A DNA stretch of 64,000 nt from contig JAQYEZ010000038.1 of NCBI GenBank assembly GCA_028723425.1, positions 1 to 64,000 on the forward strand, read 5' to 3'. The stretch comes from Peptoniphilaceae bacterium. GTDB lineage: Bacteria > Bacillota > Clostridia > Tissierellales > Peptoniphilaceae. Positions within the stretch are counted from its first letter, which is position 1; the number at the start of each line of letters is the position of its first letter. The translations under genes were made by a program, and so were the position numbers. Of this stretch, positions 55,522 to 64,000 are shown one piece after another. The notes beneath the pieces are model-generated. The model did no database searches and was not told the origin of the DNA. It saw only the letters and a program-made list of their open reading frames with translations.

Positions 55522-56444
55522 AATTAAAAAAGTTTAAATTTAAGGATTTTTTAAAAAATCTACTTAATAGAGTATTGGCCCATGACCTGTCGACTATGTC
55601 GGCGGCCATGTCCTACTACTATCTGTCGGCTTCCTTACCTCTATTGCTTGTTTTGACGAATTTAGTTGGCAAATATTTGGGAGGAAATAGGGATCTACTC
55701 TTAGAATTTGTAGAAATATTGCCAGGGCAAACTCAAGATATCATTATATATATAATAGATTCTTTTTTTAAATCGAAAAACTCAAGTTCACTTTCAGTAA
55801 TAACTTTAATTTTTGCGGTTTGGTCAGCATCAAAAGGAATTTTTAAACTTCTTGATTCCTTAAATGTAGCTTATGGTTTTGGCAAATTCAAATCAAGTAT
55901 TTATGAAAAAATTTTATCTTTTCTATATACACTAGTTTTAATTTTAATAGTAATTATTTTTATGACTATTAGAATTTATGGTCCTAAACTTATAGATACT
56001 ATTAATAATTTCCTAAATGATTTTGGCCTAAGTCCCTTAACAGATCAAGTGACTTTAATTTCAAGACTTATAAGTGGATTTCTACCACTAATAGTGATGT
56101 CAATTGCTCTTGCCCTTCTTTATAAGCTTGCTGCAAATAGAGATAAGAACTTCAACATAACTTTCAAACAAGGACTTGTAGGTGGAATATTTACTACCCT
56201 TGTAATCTATATAGGTTCTTTCATTTACTCATTCTTTTTGGATAATATTTCAAAAATGTCTGTGATCTATGGAACTCTAGCAGGAGTTTTATCTCTTTTT
56301 ATTTGGATAATGATTTTCTCATATTCCATAATATTAGGTGCAGAAGTTATAGCCGCTTTTATGGAGCAAAGAAAGGGTCTAATTAGAGATATACCAGAAG
56401 AAATCGAAGAAAATATACCTGATGGTATAAAGGATAGAATATGA
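55518..56444 (+). CDS. YihY/BrkB family inner-membrane protein
   Basis: The 308-residue protein has about six membrane helices. Family signatures are MSAAMSYYYLSASLPLLLVL near residue 27, the FAVWSASKGIFKLLDSLNVAYG segment and GTLAGVLSLFIWIMIFSYSIILGAEVIAA near the end. The family was once labelled as RNase BN, which is incorrect for this protein type; its function is unsettled. It overlaps the peptidase stop by four bases (ATGA) and the cyclo-ligase start likewise. Confidence 0.92.
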   Translation: MKLKKFKFKDFLKNLLNRVLAHDLSTMSAAMSYYYLSASLPLLLVLTNLVGKYLGGNRDLLLEFVEILPGQTQDIIIYIIDSFFKSKNSSSLSVITLIFAVWSASKGIFKLLDSLNVAYGFGKFKSSIYEKILSFLYTLVLILIVIIFMTIRIYGPKLIDTINNFLNDFGLSPLTDQVTLISRLISGFLPLIVMSIALALLYKLAANRDKNFNITFKQGLVGGIFTTLVIYIGSFIYSFFLDNISKMSVIYGTLAGVLSLFIWIMIFSYSIILGAEVIAAFMEQRKGLIRDIPEEIEENIPDGIKDRI

Positions 56445-56977
56445 AAAAAGAAATAAGAAGATATTTTTTAAATTTTAAACGTAGGCTTAATAAAAATATT
56501 AAAGATGAATATGACAAGAAAATATATGAAAATATAATAAACTCTGATTTATATAAAAATGCCACTTCAATTTTTATTTATCTATCTATGGATTATGAGA
56601 TTGACACAAGAGCCTTAATAAAAAAATCCTTTAAGGACGGCAAAAAAGTTTATGTCCCAAAAATTAGAAAAAAAATGATTATGGATGCTGTTCAAATAGA
56701 AAATATGGATCAAATAGTAAAAGGTGCTTATGATTTAGATACTGCAAGTGGAGATAATATAATAAAATCACCAGACCTTACTTTAGTTCCAGGGCTTTGT
56801 TTTGACGATAATAAGCACAGGGTGGGCTTTGGAGGAGCCTACTATGATAATTATATAGCTAATCATGATTCTATTTATATGGGCCTATTTTATAGCCAAT
56901 TAAAGATGGATAAGATACCTATAGAAGATCACGATCAAGTGCTTGATTATATAGTTACAGAAAATGGAATAATATAA
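56441..56977 (+). CDS. 5-formyltetrahydrofolate cyclo-ligase
   Basis: Converts 5-formyl-THF to 5,10-methenyl-THF with ATP. Family motifs are YVPKI in KKVYVPKIRKK, LVPGLCFDDNKHRVGFGGAYYDNY (the usual PG.AFD..G.RLGYGGGYYDR) and the final VLDYIVTENG. The 178 residues are typical. N-terminal KKEIRRYFLNFKRRL is also characteristic. It is the third gene of a tightly overlapping operon and ends at a bidirectional terminator. Confidence 0.94.
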   Translation: MKKEIRRYFLNFKRRLNKNIKDEYDKKIYENIINSDLYKNATSIFIYLSMDYEIDTRALIKKSFKDGKKVYVPKIRKKMIMDAVQIENMDQIVKGAYDLDTASGDNIIKSPDLTLVPGLCFDDNKHRVGFGGAYYDNYIANHDSIYMGLFYSQLKMDKIPIEDHDQVLDYIVTENGII

Positions 56978-56981
56978 TTTT

Positions 56982-57021
56982 AAAATGGATGCTACAAAAC
57001 TATTGCAGCATCCATTTTTTT
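56982..57021. terminator. Bidirectional terminator after the cyclo-ligase
   Basis: AAAATGGATGCT and AGCATCCATTTTTT form a 12-bp stem with A- and T-runs on both sides, between convergent genes. Confidence 0.88.
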
Positions 57022-57029
57022 GCTATCTA

Positions 57030-58490
57030 TTAAAAGAATTTTTCTTCAACTTCACTAACATTTATTCTTTTCTTTAAGATCAAAGATACTAATACATTAA
57101 TTAAAATATTTATGACAAAGGCCCACAAAAATCCTGGAATATTTAAGGGAGAAATATTCAATAGCCTAAAGACAAATAATACTATAACTCCCATTGTCAT
57201 ACCAAGACTAGCTCCTTCTTTTGAAGCATATTTCCAATAAAGCCCTAAGATAAAAGCAGGAGCAAGCTGAGCAAGACCTGTATAGGCAACATCTTGAACT
57301 ACTTGAACTAAGGCTTTTGGAGGTCTTATTGCTATTATAGAGGCTATAATTGCTATAAGGACAATGATTATTCTTGAAACTCTCATATTAGTTCGATTTG
57401 AAATCTTTTCTTTTTTGTTAAAGAAAATCAAGTCTTGAGATACTAGTTGTGCACAAGATAAGAGCATAGCATTTATAGTTGATAAACCTGCAGACATGGC
57501 AGCTGCCATTACAAGGGCTGCTACTATCCAACTGGTGTTTTCTATCATCATAATTGGTAGGACTTGGTCTGCTCTGTCCAAATTCCCCAACATATTATGA
57601 CCTGCTAAGCCAATAAATAAAGCTGAAAATCCAAAAATCAAAACTTGAGATACAGGCACACTTATAGCAGATTTTGCCAATGAATTTGTATCTTTTGCCA
57701 TAAGGGATTTTGACCAAATATATGGGCAAAGCCAAATTCCAAAAGGTAGGACTATAAATTGCATAAGCCAATAAGCATTGGTGTAAGTTCCTTGAGGGCC
57801 TGGTCTTGATAAAAGTTCTGGGGCAGAATTTCTTGTTGCTTGGAATAATTCAACAACTCCACCAAAAGGTTTGATTGCTATAATTGCAGCAACTACAATA
57901 CCTGCCATCAGAATTACTGCCTGAAAAGCATCCAAAAGGACAACCCCTCCAGCCCCACCTATCATTACATATAAAAGTGAAAAGACTACAGAAATCAACA
58001 GAGCAACTTTATAATTAAGAAGATCTCCAGTTATTATAGATAAGGCTGTGGCATTTCCTACATACTGCATAGATAAAAATATCAAAGTCATAAGTACAGA
58101 AATACTTGATGCCAAAATCTTTAAATATCCTGATTTAAATCTATCTTGGAAATAATCCCCTATAGACATATAGCCGTATTTTTTGGCCTGTTTTCTAATC
58201 TTATTTCCAAAATAAATAACCATGAAAGCAACCCAAACTTGGCTTAGAACAATTACAATATAAGAAATACCATGAGTATAGTACATGCCTGGTCCACCAA
58301 GAAAAGCAAAGGTTGATTGCATACCAGCTATCATTGTCAAAGCCATCAAAAGACCACCAACTCCCCTATTAGCCAAGAAAAAACTTTGAGTATCTGTTGA
58401 TTTTTTCTTTTTTGAATTTACTATAGTTACCCCTAGCATCAAACATAAGTAAATAACTACTATTAAAAAACTTGCTAAAGATTTATCCAT
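57030..58490 (-). CDS. Sodium:solute symporter family transporter
   Basis: The 486-residue polytopic protein of about 13 helices carries SSS signatures: NSKKKKSTDTQSFFLANRGVGGLLMALTMIAG near the N-terminus, GGAGGVVLLDAFQAVIL and AAAMSAGLSTINAMLLSCAQLVSQDL. It resembles pantothenate-type or organic-acid symporters, but the substrate is not readable. It follows a small two-helix membrane protein by 2 bases, a pairing known for PanF/YhdT-like systems, and lies in one operon with pyrC. Confidence 0.92.
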   Translation of the reverse strand: MDKSLASFLIVVIYLCLMLGVTIVNSKKKKSTDTQSFFLANRGVGGLLMALTMIAGMQSTFAFLGGPGMYYTHGISYIVIVLSQVWVAFMVIYFGNKIRKQAKKYGYMSIGDYFQDRFKSGYLKILASSISVLMTLIFLSMQYVGNATALSIITGDLLNYKVALLISVVFSLLYVMIGGAGGVVLLDAFQAVILMAGIVVAAIIAIKPFGGVVELFQATRNSAPELLSRPGPQGTYTNAYWLMQFIVLPFGIWLCPYIWSKSLMAKDTNSLAKSAISVPVSQVLIFGFSALFIGLAGHNMLGNLDRADQVLPIMMIENTSWIVAALVMAAAMSAGLSTINAMLLSCAQLVSQDLIFFNKKEKISNRTNMRVSRIIIVLIAIIASIIAIRPPKALVQVVQDVAYTGLAQLAPAFILGLYWKYASKEGASLGMTMGVIVLFVFRLLNISPLNIPGFLWAFVINILINVLVSLILKKRINVSEVEEKFF

Positions 58491-58492
58491 TC

Positions 58493-58708
58493 TTAATCTT
58501 CCTCATCTTTCTCATTTTTTACAAAATCATGCGCAACTATCAAAACAAAAATCAAGTTTACAAACATCAATATCCACCAGTAAAAAAGTGGAAATGGTAA
58601 AAAGCCAAATATATAAGGTTCTGCTGATTTTGTAAAACTGAAGGGAATCATTGCCAATAGCAAAAGTACAATAAAAATTCCCATGATTATCTTATTTTTC
58701 TTCTTCAT
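58493..58708 (-). CDS. Small two-helix membrane protein, symporter partner (DUF3311/YhdT-like)
   Basis: The 71-residue protein has helices at about 7-20 and 40-62, with the short motif FPLFYWWILMFVN. Small proteins of this kind accompany sodium:solute symporters and probably aid their assembly. The start at 58708 is chosen because GAGGA lies 5-8 bases upstream; the ORF-track start 58741 would overlap pyrC further. It still overlaps the pyrC stop by 17 bases. Family naming is by appearance and context. Confidence 0.7.
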   Translation of the reverse strand: MKKKNKIIMGIFIVLLLLAMIPFSFTKSAEPYIFGFLPFPLFYWWILMFVNLIFVLIVAHDFVKNEKDEED

Positions 58709-59978
58709 AATAGTCCTCATTTCTATAAATAATCTTTCCATCTACAAGTGTATATAAAACTAAGCCAAAAAGTAGTTTATCCTTAAATGGACTATTGGAT
58801 GACTTAGATTTAAACTTACTATATTTTACAAGCCTATCTTCATCAAAAATTACAAGATCTGCTGGATATCCTTCTTGCAAAATTCCTCCCTCAAGTCCTA
58901 TTAGCCTTGCTGGATTGTAGGACATTTTCTTTATAACTTCTTTTAAAGTTAAATATCCTGGCCTAACTAAATTTGTTATAGCCAAAGATAGAGCTGTTTC
59001 AAGTCCTATAATCCCACTTGGTGCTTTTCTTATGTCTTTTATATTTTTTTCTTCATCAGTGTGGGGAGCATGATCAGTTGCAATTACTTCTATGGTATCA
59101 TCTTGTAAGCCTCTTATTATTGCAAGTCTATCCTTTTCAGTCCTTAAAGGTGGATTCATTTTAGCAAGTGCTTTATGTTCAATTATGGCCTCTTCAGTTA
59201 AGCTAAAATGATGTGGAGTTGCTTCAGCAAAAATATTTGCCCCCATTTTTTTATAGGCTCTAACAAGCTCAACAGAATTAGCAGATGATATATGTTGTAT
59301 ATCTATTTTTGTTCCATAATGAAGAGCCAAGGCTCCATCTCTTGCTACCATAACATCTTCACTAACATTGGGTGCACCGTCTATACCAAGAGATTCTGCA
59401 ATTTTCCCCTTGTTAAAACCTGGATTTTTGATAAAAGACTTATCTTCTTCATGAAAACTTAATACAAGATCTAATTCTTTAGCTTTTTTCATAGCTTTTT
59501 TTATAAAATCTTGATTATCTAAGCCAACCCCATCATCTGTAAAGACCTTTGCCCCCATCTCTTTAAGAGTTTTCATATCTGTAAGTTCTTTTCCTCCAAA
59601 ATTTTTGGAGATAGCTGCAGCCGAATAAACTTTAATATCTTGTTTTTGCATTATTAAAAGAACTTCTTTCAAGGTATGTGGATTATCAATTACAGGCTTT
59701 GTATTTGCCATAGCAATTACAGATGTAAAGCCACCCCTTGCTGCTGCCATAGAGCCACTTTCTATAGTTTCCTTATGAGTCATGCCTGGTTGTCTAAAGT
59801 GGACATGCATATCTATAAGCCCTGGGCTTACAACCAAGCCTTTAGCATCAATTACCTGATCAAAATCTCCTTCTATCTTTTTTGCTATCTTTACTATCTT
59901 TCCATTTTTTATCAAAACATCTGCTATTTGGTCAAATCCACTAAGAGGATCTATAACTCTACCAGCCCTAATTAACAT
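58692..59978 (-). CDS. pyrC: Dihydroorotase, class I
   Basis: Catalyses the reversible cyclisation of carbamoyl-aspartate to dihydroorotate. Metal ligands are visible in DMHVHFRQPG, in FTDDGVGL, LSFHEEDKS and DIQHISSAN, and the catalytic Asp is in IATDHAPHTDEEK. The 428 residues match class I enzymes. The amidohydrolase core is intact, so it is likely active. No other pyrimidine genes are adjacent; instead it is followed by a small membrane protein and a symporter. Hydantoinase or allantoinase specificity is less likely given the DDG and HAPH patterns. Confidence 0.9.
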   Translation of the reverse strand: MLIRAGRVIDPLSGFDQIADVLIKNGKIVKIAKKIEGDFDQVIDAKGLVVSPGLIDMHVHFRQPGMTHKETIESGSMAAARGGFTSVIAMANTKPVIDNPHTLKEVLLIMQKQDIKVYSAAAISKNFGGKELTDMKTLKEMGAKVFTDDGVGLDNQDFIKKAMKKAKELDLVLSFHEEDKSFIKNPGFNKGKIAESLGIDGAPNVSEDVMVARDGALALHYGTKIDIQHISSANSVELVRAYKKMGANIFAEATPHHFSLTEEAIIEHKALAKMNPPLRTEKDRLAIIRGLQDDTIEVIATDHAPHTDEEKNIKDIRKAPSGIIGLETALSLAITNLVRPGYLTLKEVIKKMSYNPARLIGLEGGILQEGYPADLVIFDEDRLVKYSKFKSKSSNSPFKDKLLFGLVLYTLVDGKIIYRNEDYYEEEK

Positions 59979-60182
59979 TTATCAATCCTTTCAATCTACT
60001 ATATTTGTAAAAGCCCTAAAAATTAGTATCAGATTAGCCTTTATAATAATTTTATCAAAACTAGCTTACTTTTTATTTCTACGATGAGTTAATCTTATCC
60101 ATTTTTCTATCCTTTTTAAATTATTGTGATATTTTCTTGTAAATATTGATAAATAATTTGAAACAAATCTAAACTTACTCAG

Positions 60183-60226
60183 AAAAAAGCTGCTGAAAAT
60201 ATTTTAATACTTCAACAGCTTTTTTA
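60183..60226 (-). terminator. Terminator after serS
   Basis: AAAAAAGCTGTTGAAG, loop and CTTCAGCAGC-type arm followed by TTTTTT form a strong hairpin on the minus strand. The remaining ~200 bases towards pyrC hold no ORF or RNA that I recognise. Confidence 0.8.
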
Positions 60227-60238
60227 TTGTATTGATTT

Positions 60239-61534
60239 TTAAATTTTATTTTTTACTGGAACTATCTTTTCTTTTCCACCCATATACATTTGTAAAGGTT
60301 GTGGAATTCTAACAGATCCATCTGCTTGTAGCAAGTTTTCAAGAAAAGCAATAAGCATTCTTGGTGGTGCTACTACTGTATTGTTCAAAGTATGAGCAAA
60401 GTAATTTCCTTTTTCTCCTCTTAATCTTATACCAAGTCTTCTTGCTTGGGCATCTCCAAGATTAGAGCAAGATCCTACTTCAAAGTATTTTTTTTGTCTA
60501 GGTGACCATGCTTCAACATCTAGTGACTTAACTTTTAAGTCAGCAAGATCTCCTGAACAGCACTCTAAAGTTCTAACAGGAATATCAAGACTTCTAAAGA
60601 AGTCAACTGTATTATGCCATAACTCTTCGTAATATTTCATAGAATCTTCTGGCTTACAAATTATAACCATCTCTTGTTTTTCAAATTGATGAATTCTATA
60701 AACTCCTCTTTCCTCTATACCATGGGCTCCAACTTCTTTTCTAAAGCATGGTGAATAAGAGGTCATTTTTAGAGGCATTTTTTCTTCTTCATTAATTGTA
60801 TTGATAAATTTACCAATCATAGAATGTTCACTTGTACCAATTAAATAAAGATCTTCACCATCGATTTTATACATCATATTTTCCATTTCTTCAAAAGACA
60901 TTACACCTGTAACAACATCTGATCTAATCATAAATGGTGGAATATAATATGTATAACCCCTATCAATCATAAAATCTCTAGCGTAAGATAAGATAGAAGA
61001 ATGTAATCTAGCTATATCGCCTCTCAAATAATAAAAACCAGCACCAGAAGTATTTCTTGATGCATCCAAATTTATGCCATCAAAAGATTCCATAATATCA
61101 ACGTGATAAGGAATTTCAAAATCAGGAACAATAGGTTGACCAAATTTTTCAAGTTCCACATTTTCTGTATCATCTTTTCCTATTGGCACATCATCTGCTA
61201 TCATTTGTGGGATAACTTGCATTCTTTTCTTTAATTCTTCGCTGTAATTTTTAGTATCTTCTTCCAAGCTAAGTAATTTATCGTTGATATCTGCAACTTC
61301 TTTTTTAGCTTTTTCTGCTTCTTCGAATTTTTTTTGACCCATCAAAGCGCCAATTTCTTTAGAAGTTTTATTTCTAAGTGATCTAAGTCTATCACCTTCA
61401 GTTTTTACTTCTCTAAGCTTTTCATCAAGTTCTATAGCTTCATCAACTAGTGGTAGTTTCTTATCTTGAAACTTCTTTTTTATATTCTCCTTAACTAAAT
61501 CAGGATTTTCTCTAACAAATTTAATATCTAACAT
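60239..61534 (-). CDS. serS: Seryl-tRNA synthetase
   Basis: Class II synthetase charging tRNA-Ser. The N-terminal two-helix coiled-coil arm (about 25-105) reaches the long variable arm of the tRNA. The catalytic core has motif 2 in CFRKEVGAHGIEERGVYRIHQFEKQE and motif 3 around NNTVVAPPRMLIAFLEN. The 431-residue form starting at 61534 is preferred over 61561 because GGAGG lies directly upstream and SerRS begins MLDIKFVRENP. A T-box leader lies upstream. Confidence 0.98.
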   Translation of the reverse strand: MLDIKFVRENPDLVKENIKKKFQDKKLPLVDEAIELDEKLREVKTEGDRLRSLRNKTSKEIGALMGQKKFEEAEKAKKEVADINDKLLSLEEDTKNYSEELKKRMQVIPQMIADDVPIGKDDTENVELEKFGQPIVPDFEIPYHVDIMESFDGINLDASRNTSGAGFYYLRGDIARLHSSILSYARDFMIDRGYTYYIPPFMIRSDVVTGVMSFEEMENMMYKIDGEDLYLIGTSEHSMIGKFINTINEEEKMPLKMTSYSPCFRKEVGAHGIEERGVYRIHQFEKQEMVIICKPEDSMKYYEELWHNTVDFFRSLDIPVRTLECCSGDLADLKVKSLDVEAWSPRQKKYFEVGSCSNLGDAQARRLGIRLRGEKGNYFAHTLNNTVVAPPRMLIAFLENLLQADGSVRIPQPLQMYMGGKEKIVPVKNKI

Positions 61535-61544
61535 ATTTTCCTCC

Positions 61545-61740
61545 AAAAAAATAGACACCACTTAAACTCCAACCAAGGGACGAAGTTCTCGTGGTGCCAC
61601 CCTATTTTAACAATAAATCTATTGTCCTCATCTTACTTATAGGCTCAAAGACGGATTCATCGCTTCCAACCAAAGATTTTCACCAACCATCTTCTCTCTA
61701 AAGGTCTTTGTCAACTACTACTTCTTATCATCGCCTTATT
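61545..61740 (-). ncRNA. T-box leader of serS
   Basis: The T-box core AATAGGGTGGCACCACG lies at 61590-61606 on the minus strand. The competing terminator pairs GGCACCAC with GTGGTGTC followed by a T-run at about 61547-61565. Stem I shows the same GATGGTTGGTGAAAATC apical sequence as the valS leader. The probable specifier codon is TCC (61653-61655), followed by G, fitting tRNA-Ser. Binding of uncharged tRNA-Ser would switch serS on. Confidence 0.93.
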
Positions 61741-61751
61741 CAATTACATTA

Positions 61752-61780
61752 AGTATACTTTATAAAAAGAATTTTTTCAA
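61752..61780 (-). promoter_or_regulatory. Promoter of the serS T-box transcript
   Basis: TTGAAA and TATACT are separated by 17 bases on the minus strand, just upstream of the leader. Confidence 0.75.
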
Positions 61781-61889
61781 ATCTTTAGTAATTATTCCTT
61801 ATTCTTAAGACTTTAAGAGCCTGACTTTGCCATATTGTAAGGAAAGTTAATTAATTTTAAAAATTTAAAATAAGATTTTATTTGTATAA
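61781..61889. other. Intergenic A+T-rich stretch
   Basis: Between the serS promoter and the HAD gene stop there is A+T-rich sequence. I see no convincing hairpin terminator or ORF. Confidence 0.3.
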
Positions 61890-62570
61890 TTAGAGTAATT
61901 TGATAATTCCCTCTGGGGAATTAATTAAAATATCTGCATATTTAATAAGAGTATTTGCCTTTCCGGTTCCAGATAATACTCCAATTTTTAAATTATCTGC
62001 ACTTGCAAATTCCATATCAACTATACTATCTCCGCATACTGCAAGTTCTTTTTCAGAAAGAGAAAATTTATCTAAAAAAGCATATAAAGATTCTTTATTA
62101 GGTTTTTTCTTATATAAATCACCACAAGCATAAAAATCAATATAAGAGCTTAAACCTAAATATTCAAAGGAGTATTTTGCTTGCCTAAAATTATCGGAAG
62201 TGACAAGTCCAATTTTAATATTTTTTCCCTTTAAAAAATCAAAAAGTTTTTTTAAATCACAAGTTGGTCTTATTTGTTCTTTGTTTTTTACCAAAGCCTT
62301 ATAATAAAAATTGTCCAGTCTTTTGTATATTATACTTCTATCTTCATTCATATAAGCTGCTATAAAAAAAGCAATATCTTCTATGGTAGCTGATGCCAGT
62401 AAAGAATTTTCTAAAACTTTATCTTTTTCTATGCCCAAAAGCCTTAAAAGTTCAGTCGCTTTTAAAGAATCTAACTTAAAAGAAGATATGAACTTTCTTG
62501 TTGCAAGTATCCGAAAATCTGAATATTCAAGTAAGGTTCCATCCTTATCAAACAAGATTGCTTTAATCAT
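61890..62570 (-). CDS. HAD-superfamily hydrolase, phosphoglycolate-phosphatase-like
   Basis: The 226-residue phosphatase-type protein has motif I FDKDGT (catalytic Asp8 and Asp10), motif II with LVTSDN, a conserved Lys in KKPNKE, and motif III CGDSIVDMEFA. An inserted helical cap follows motif I, as in the Gph/beta-phosphoglucomutase branch. The middle Lys in DKDGT rather than Leu/Met is common in this group. Substrate unknown. It overlaps the PHP gene by 8 bases, suggesting sequential action on a phosphorylated compound. Confidence 0.9.
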   Translation of the reverse strand: MIKAILFDKDGTLLEYSDFRILATRKFISSFKLDSLKATELLRLLGIEKDKVLENSLLASATIEDIAFFIAAYMNEDRSIIYKRLDNFYYKALVKNKEQIRPTCDLKKLFDFLKGKNIKIGLVTSDNFRQAKYSFEYLGLSSYIDFYACGDLYKKKPNKESLYAFLDKFSLSEKELAVCGDSIVDMEFASADNLKIGVLSGTGKANTLIKYADILINSPEGIIKLL

Positions 62571-63894
62571 TGTAAACTTCCTCGCAAAGTTCTTTCCATG
62601 TAAAAATTTTATGACTGACCTTTTCTAAATTAAAGAAATAAGGATTTGTAAAAGCAAATAAATCATCATCACTATCGATAATATCAACTCTAAGCCAGTG
62701 ATAGGCTTGATTTAGGTCAAGCTTTAACTTGGAATTTAGGTTTAAGTCTTTTTTTATAACTTTACCGTCTAAAATCCAATTTGCGATTAGTTTTTTTCCT
62801 AAAAATTCTTTATCAAAAAATTTAAGTAAAAAAGTATCTCCTTCATTTTTTACTTCTATAAGCTTTCCCCTAGATACTGAAATATTCCCTTTTAACATAT
62901 TTTCTTTTATACCTTTTAATGATAATTCATTTGAGTATACATAAGTTCTAGGATCTCCTATTAGGGAAGGTAAGATACTTCCTTCATATTTCTCGTAAGG
63001 TAAAAGATGGCTATCACTACCGCCAAGTCCATATACCAGATAACCATTATTTAAGAGAATATTCCAAGCTTTTAGGGCAAGTTTGGTGGCTAATTTTGAA
63101 TCAGAATAGGTGGGATCATTAATTATTTCCATAAATTTTAAGTTTTTAAGTTTAAAATCGCCTAGAGTAAATTTCCATTCTGCCATAAATGGGTGGTTTA
63201 TTGAAAAAACCTTATTACTAAGTGAATTTACAACTTTTAAGAAACTTTCTTCATCTAGTAATGATTTTAGGGAAAATTTTTCAAAAATTGATTCATTTTC
63301 AAAAAATACATTCACATGACCAAAGACACTGGTGATTTCCGTACCAGCAATTATAAGAGGGGAATTTTTAGGCCAAGAAAAATGGTTGAAATTGTGGTCA
63401 GTAGGTGAAAAAAAGTCAAGTCCTTCTTCAATTGCTTTTTTATTATTATTAACTCTTGTCATTTTTCCATCCGAAAAGATTGTGTGAGTGTGAAAATCCC
63501 CTCCATACCATCTTTTATCAATACTTAGTATTTTATCTTCTCCTATTGGAAAATCATTAATCTTTTGACTTAAATTTATATCTTTATAGACTTCAAAGAG
63601 AAGTGGCTTTTTATCCTTTGAAAAATAAATGTATTCAACTGTAAAATTTCCATAATTTTTTAGCCTTTTAAAGCCGGGTGAAGAATAGCAAATATCCCTT
63701 GAAAGATTTCTTTCTACATTTTTGTTTGTTACGATTTGTCCTACAAGTTTATTCAATCCATCATATATCATTAGACTTATAAATGATAGGTCACCGGAAA
63801 GTTTAAAACTTAAGGATGAAGTATTATCATTTATAGGAAATTGAAAACGGCCGAAGCCGTTTTTACCTATTTTTATATTAAATATTTTTTCCAT
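62563..63894 (-). CDS. PHP-domain metallohydrolase, CehA/McbA-like
   Basis: An N-terminal beta domain (about 1-115) is followed by a PHP metal-binding core: GGDFHTHTIFSDG (133-138 ligands), SPTDHNFNHFS, AGTEITS, and later GGSDSHLLP with Asp/His ligands. This domain order is that of CehA/McbA-family phosphoesterase-like proteins. It probably hydrolyses a phosphodiester or related ester. The 443-residue gene starts at an ATG that overlaps the stop of the preceding solute-binding protein gene (TAATG), so it belongs to a transport operon. The substrate is inferred at best. Confidence 0.85.
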   Translation of the reverse strand: MEKIFNIKIGKNGFGRFQFPINDNTSSLSFKLSGDLSFISLMIYDGLNKLVGQIVTNKNVERNLSRDICYSSPGFKRLKNYGNFTVEYIYFSKDKKPLLFEVYKDINLSQKINDFPIGEDKILSIDKRWYGGDFHTHTIFSDGKMTRVNNNKKAIEEGLDFFSPTDHNFNHFSWPKNSPLIIAGTEITSVFGHVNVFFENESIFEKFSLKSLLDEESFLKVVNSLSNKVFSINHPFMAEWKFTLGDFKLKNLKFMEIINDPTYSDSKLATKLALKAWNILLNNGYLVYGLGGSDSHLLPYEKYEGSILPSLIGDPRTYVYSNELSLKGIKENMLKGNISVSRGKLIEVKNEGDTFLLKFFDKEFLGKKLIANWILDGKVIKKDLNLNSKLKLDLNQAYHWLRVDIIDSDDDLFAFTNPYFFNLEKVSHKIFTWKELCEEVYND

Positions 63895-64000
63895 TACTTA
63901 TTATTAACCTTATCAAGTGCTTCTTGAGCAGTTTTACAAGCTTCATCTAAAGCATCTTTTGCAGGAATATTTTGCAATTCTATCTTATCTGCAGCTATGC
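63894..64000 (-). CDS. C-terminus of an ABC-transporter solute-binding protein (partial)
   Basis: Only the last 34 or so codons lie in the window. They read IAADKIELQ...IPAKDALDEACKTAQEALDKVNN, an amphipathic terminal helix typical of extracellular family 1 sugar/glycerol-phosphate-type binding proteins. The stop at 63894-63896 overlaps the next ATG. The gene continues past the right edge; the permease genes would lie beyond. Confidence 0.65.
   Translation of the reverse strand, partial: IAADKIELQNIPAKDALDEACKTAQEALDKVNNK

Noticed and set aside
1-64000. CRISPR arrays, tRNA or rRNA genes, full insertion sequences or prophage modules
   Set aside because: Scanned by eye; no regular repeat-spacer pattern, cloverleaf with CCA-type end, rRNA signature or transposase/phage gene was found. 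Short tRNA genes could be missed by eye.

Overview
The window looks like a chromosomal segment of a low-GC, Gram-positive, anaerobic-type Firmicute. Several things point there: strong A+T bias, Gram-positive-style ribosome binding sites, T-box leaders, long-form HPF, FtsL/DivIB-type division proteins, and pyruvate phosphate dikinase with its regulator. The gene set and style best fit Peptoniphilaceae/Tissierellia, for example Anaerococcus-like cocci. That placement is inference from gene content, because no rRNA or tRNA gene is visible to confirm it.

Layout. The left edge (1-186, minus) carries the 5' end of a group II intron lying directly behind a terminator. Next come comEC-holA-nucleosidase-NUDIX (minus), a lone plus-strand gene for a degenerate AlaX-like protein, and rarA-asnS-leuS (minus). 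A compact division and cell-wall cluster follows, mraZ-rsmH-ftsL-mraY-murD-murG-ftsQ-ftsZ-nrdR (11.1-18.7 kb), with promoter and MraZ boxes visible. Then come hflX-yigZ-yebC-lgt, a class A penicillin-binding protein, a small P-loop kinase, thymidylate synthase with a 21-bp tandem repeat at its 3' end, and a GlsB-like membrane protein. A two-component system is followed by a membrane-anchored S41-peptidase-like protein (27.4-30.9 kb). The 30.9-36.5 kb stretch is more accessory: a Gfo/Idh oxidoreductase, a HEPN plus Mrr-like nuclease fusion, a radical SAM protein, a MATE transporter and an alpha/beta hydrolase interrupted by an in-frame UGA.

From 36 to 40 kb a T-box leader controls valS, with a methyltransferase and a cold-shock gene downstream. 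Then come a secreted GH73-type glucosaminidase, the PPDK regulator with ppdK, an aldehyde dehydrogenase, crcB, a glutamate-racemase-like protein, trpS, secA-prfB (with the RF2 programmed frameshift) and hpf. The right part has an S9 peptidase-BrkB-5-FCL operon, pyrC with a small membrane protein and a sodium:solute symporter, T-box-controlled serS, and the end of an operon encoding a solute-binding protein, a PHP phosphoesterase-like protein and a HAD phosphatase.

Most of the window is core metabolism and information processing. The least explained items are the UGA-interrupted hydrolase, the HEPN/Mrr fusion, the zinc-ligand-less AlaX-like protein and the S41-like protein behind the two-component system. 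No CRISPR array, complete insertion sequence, prophage, tRNA or rRNA was seen.
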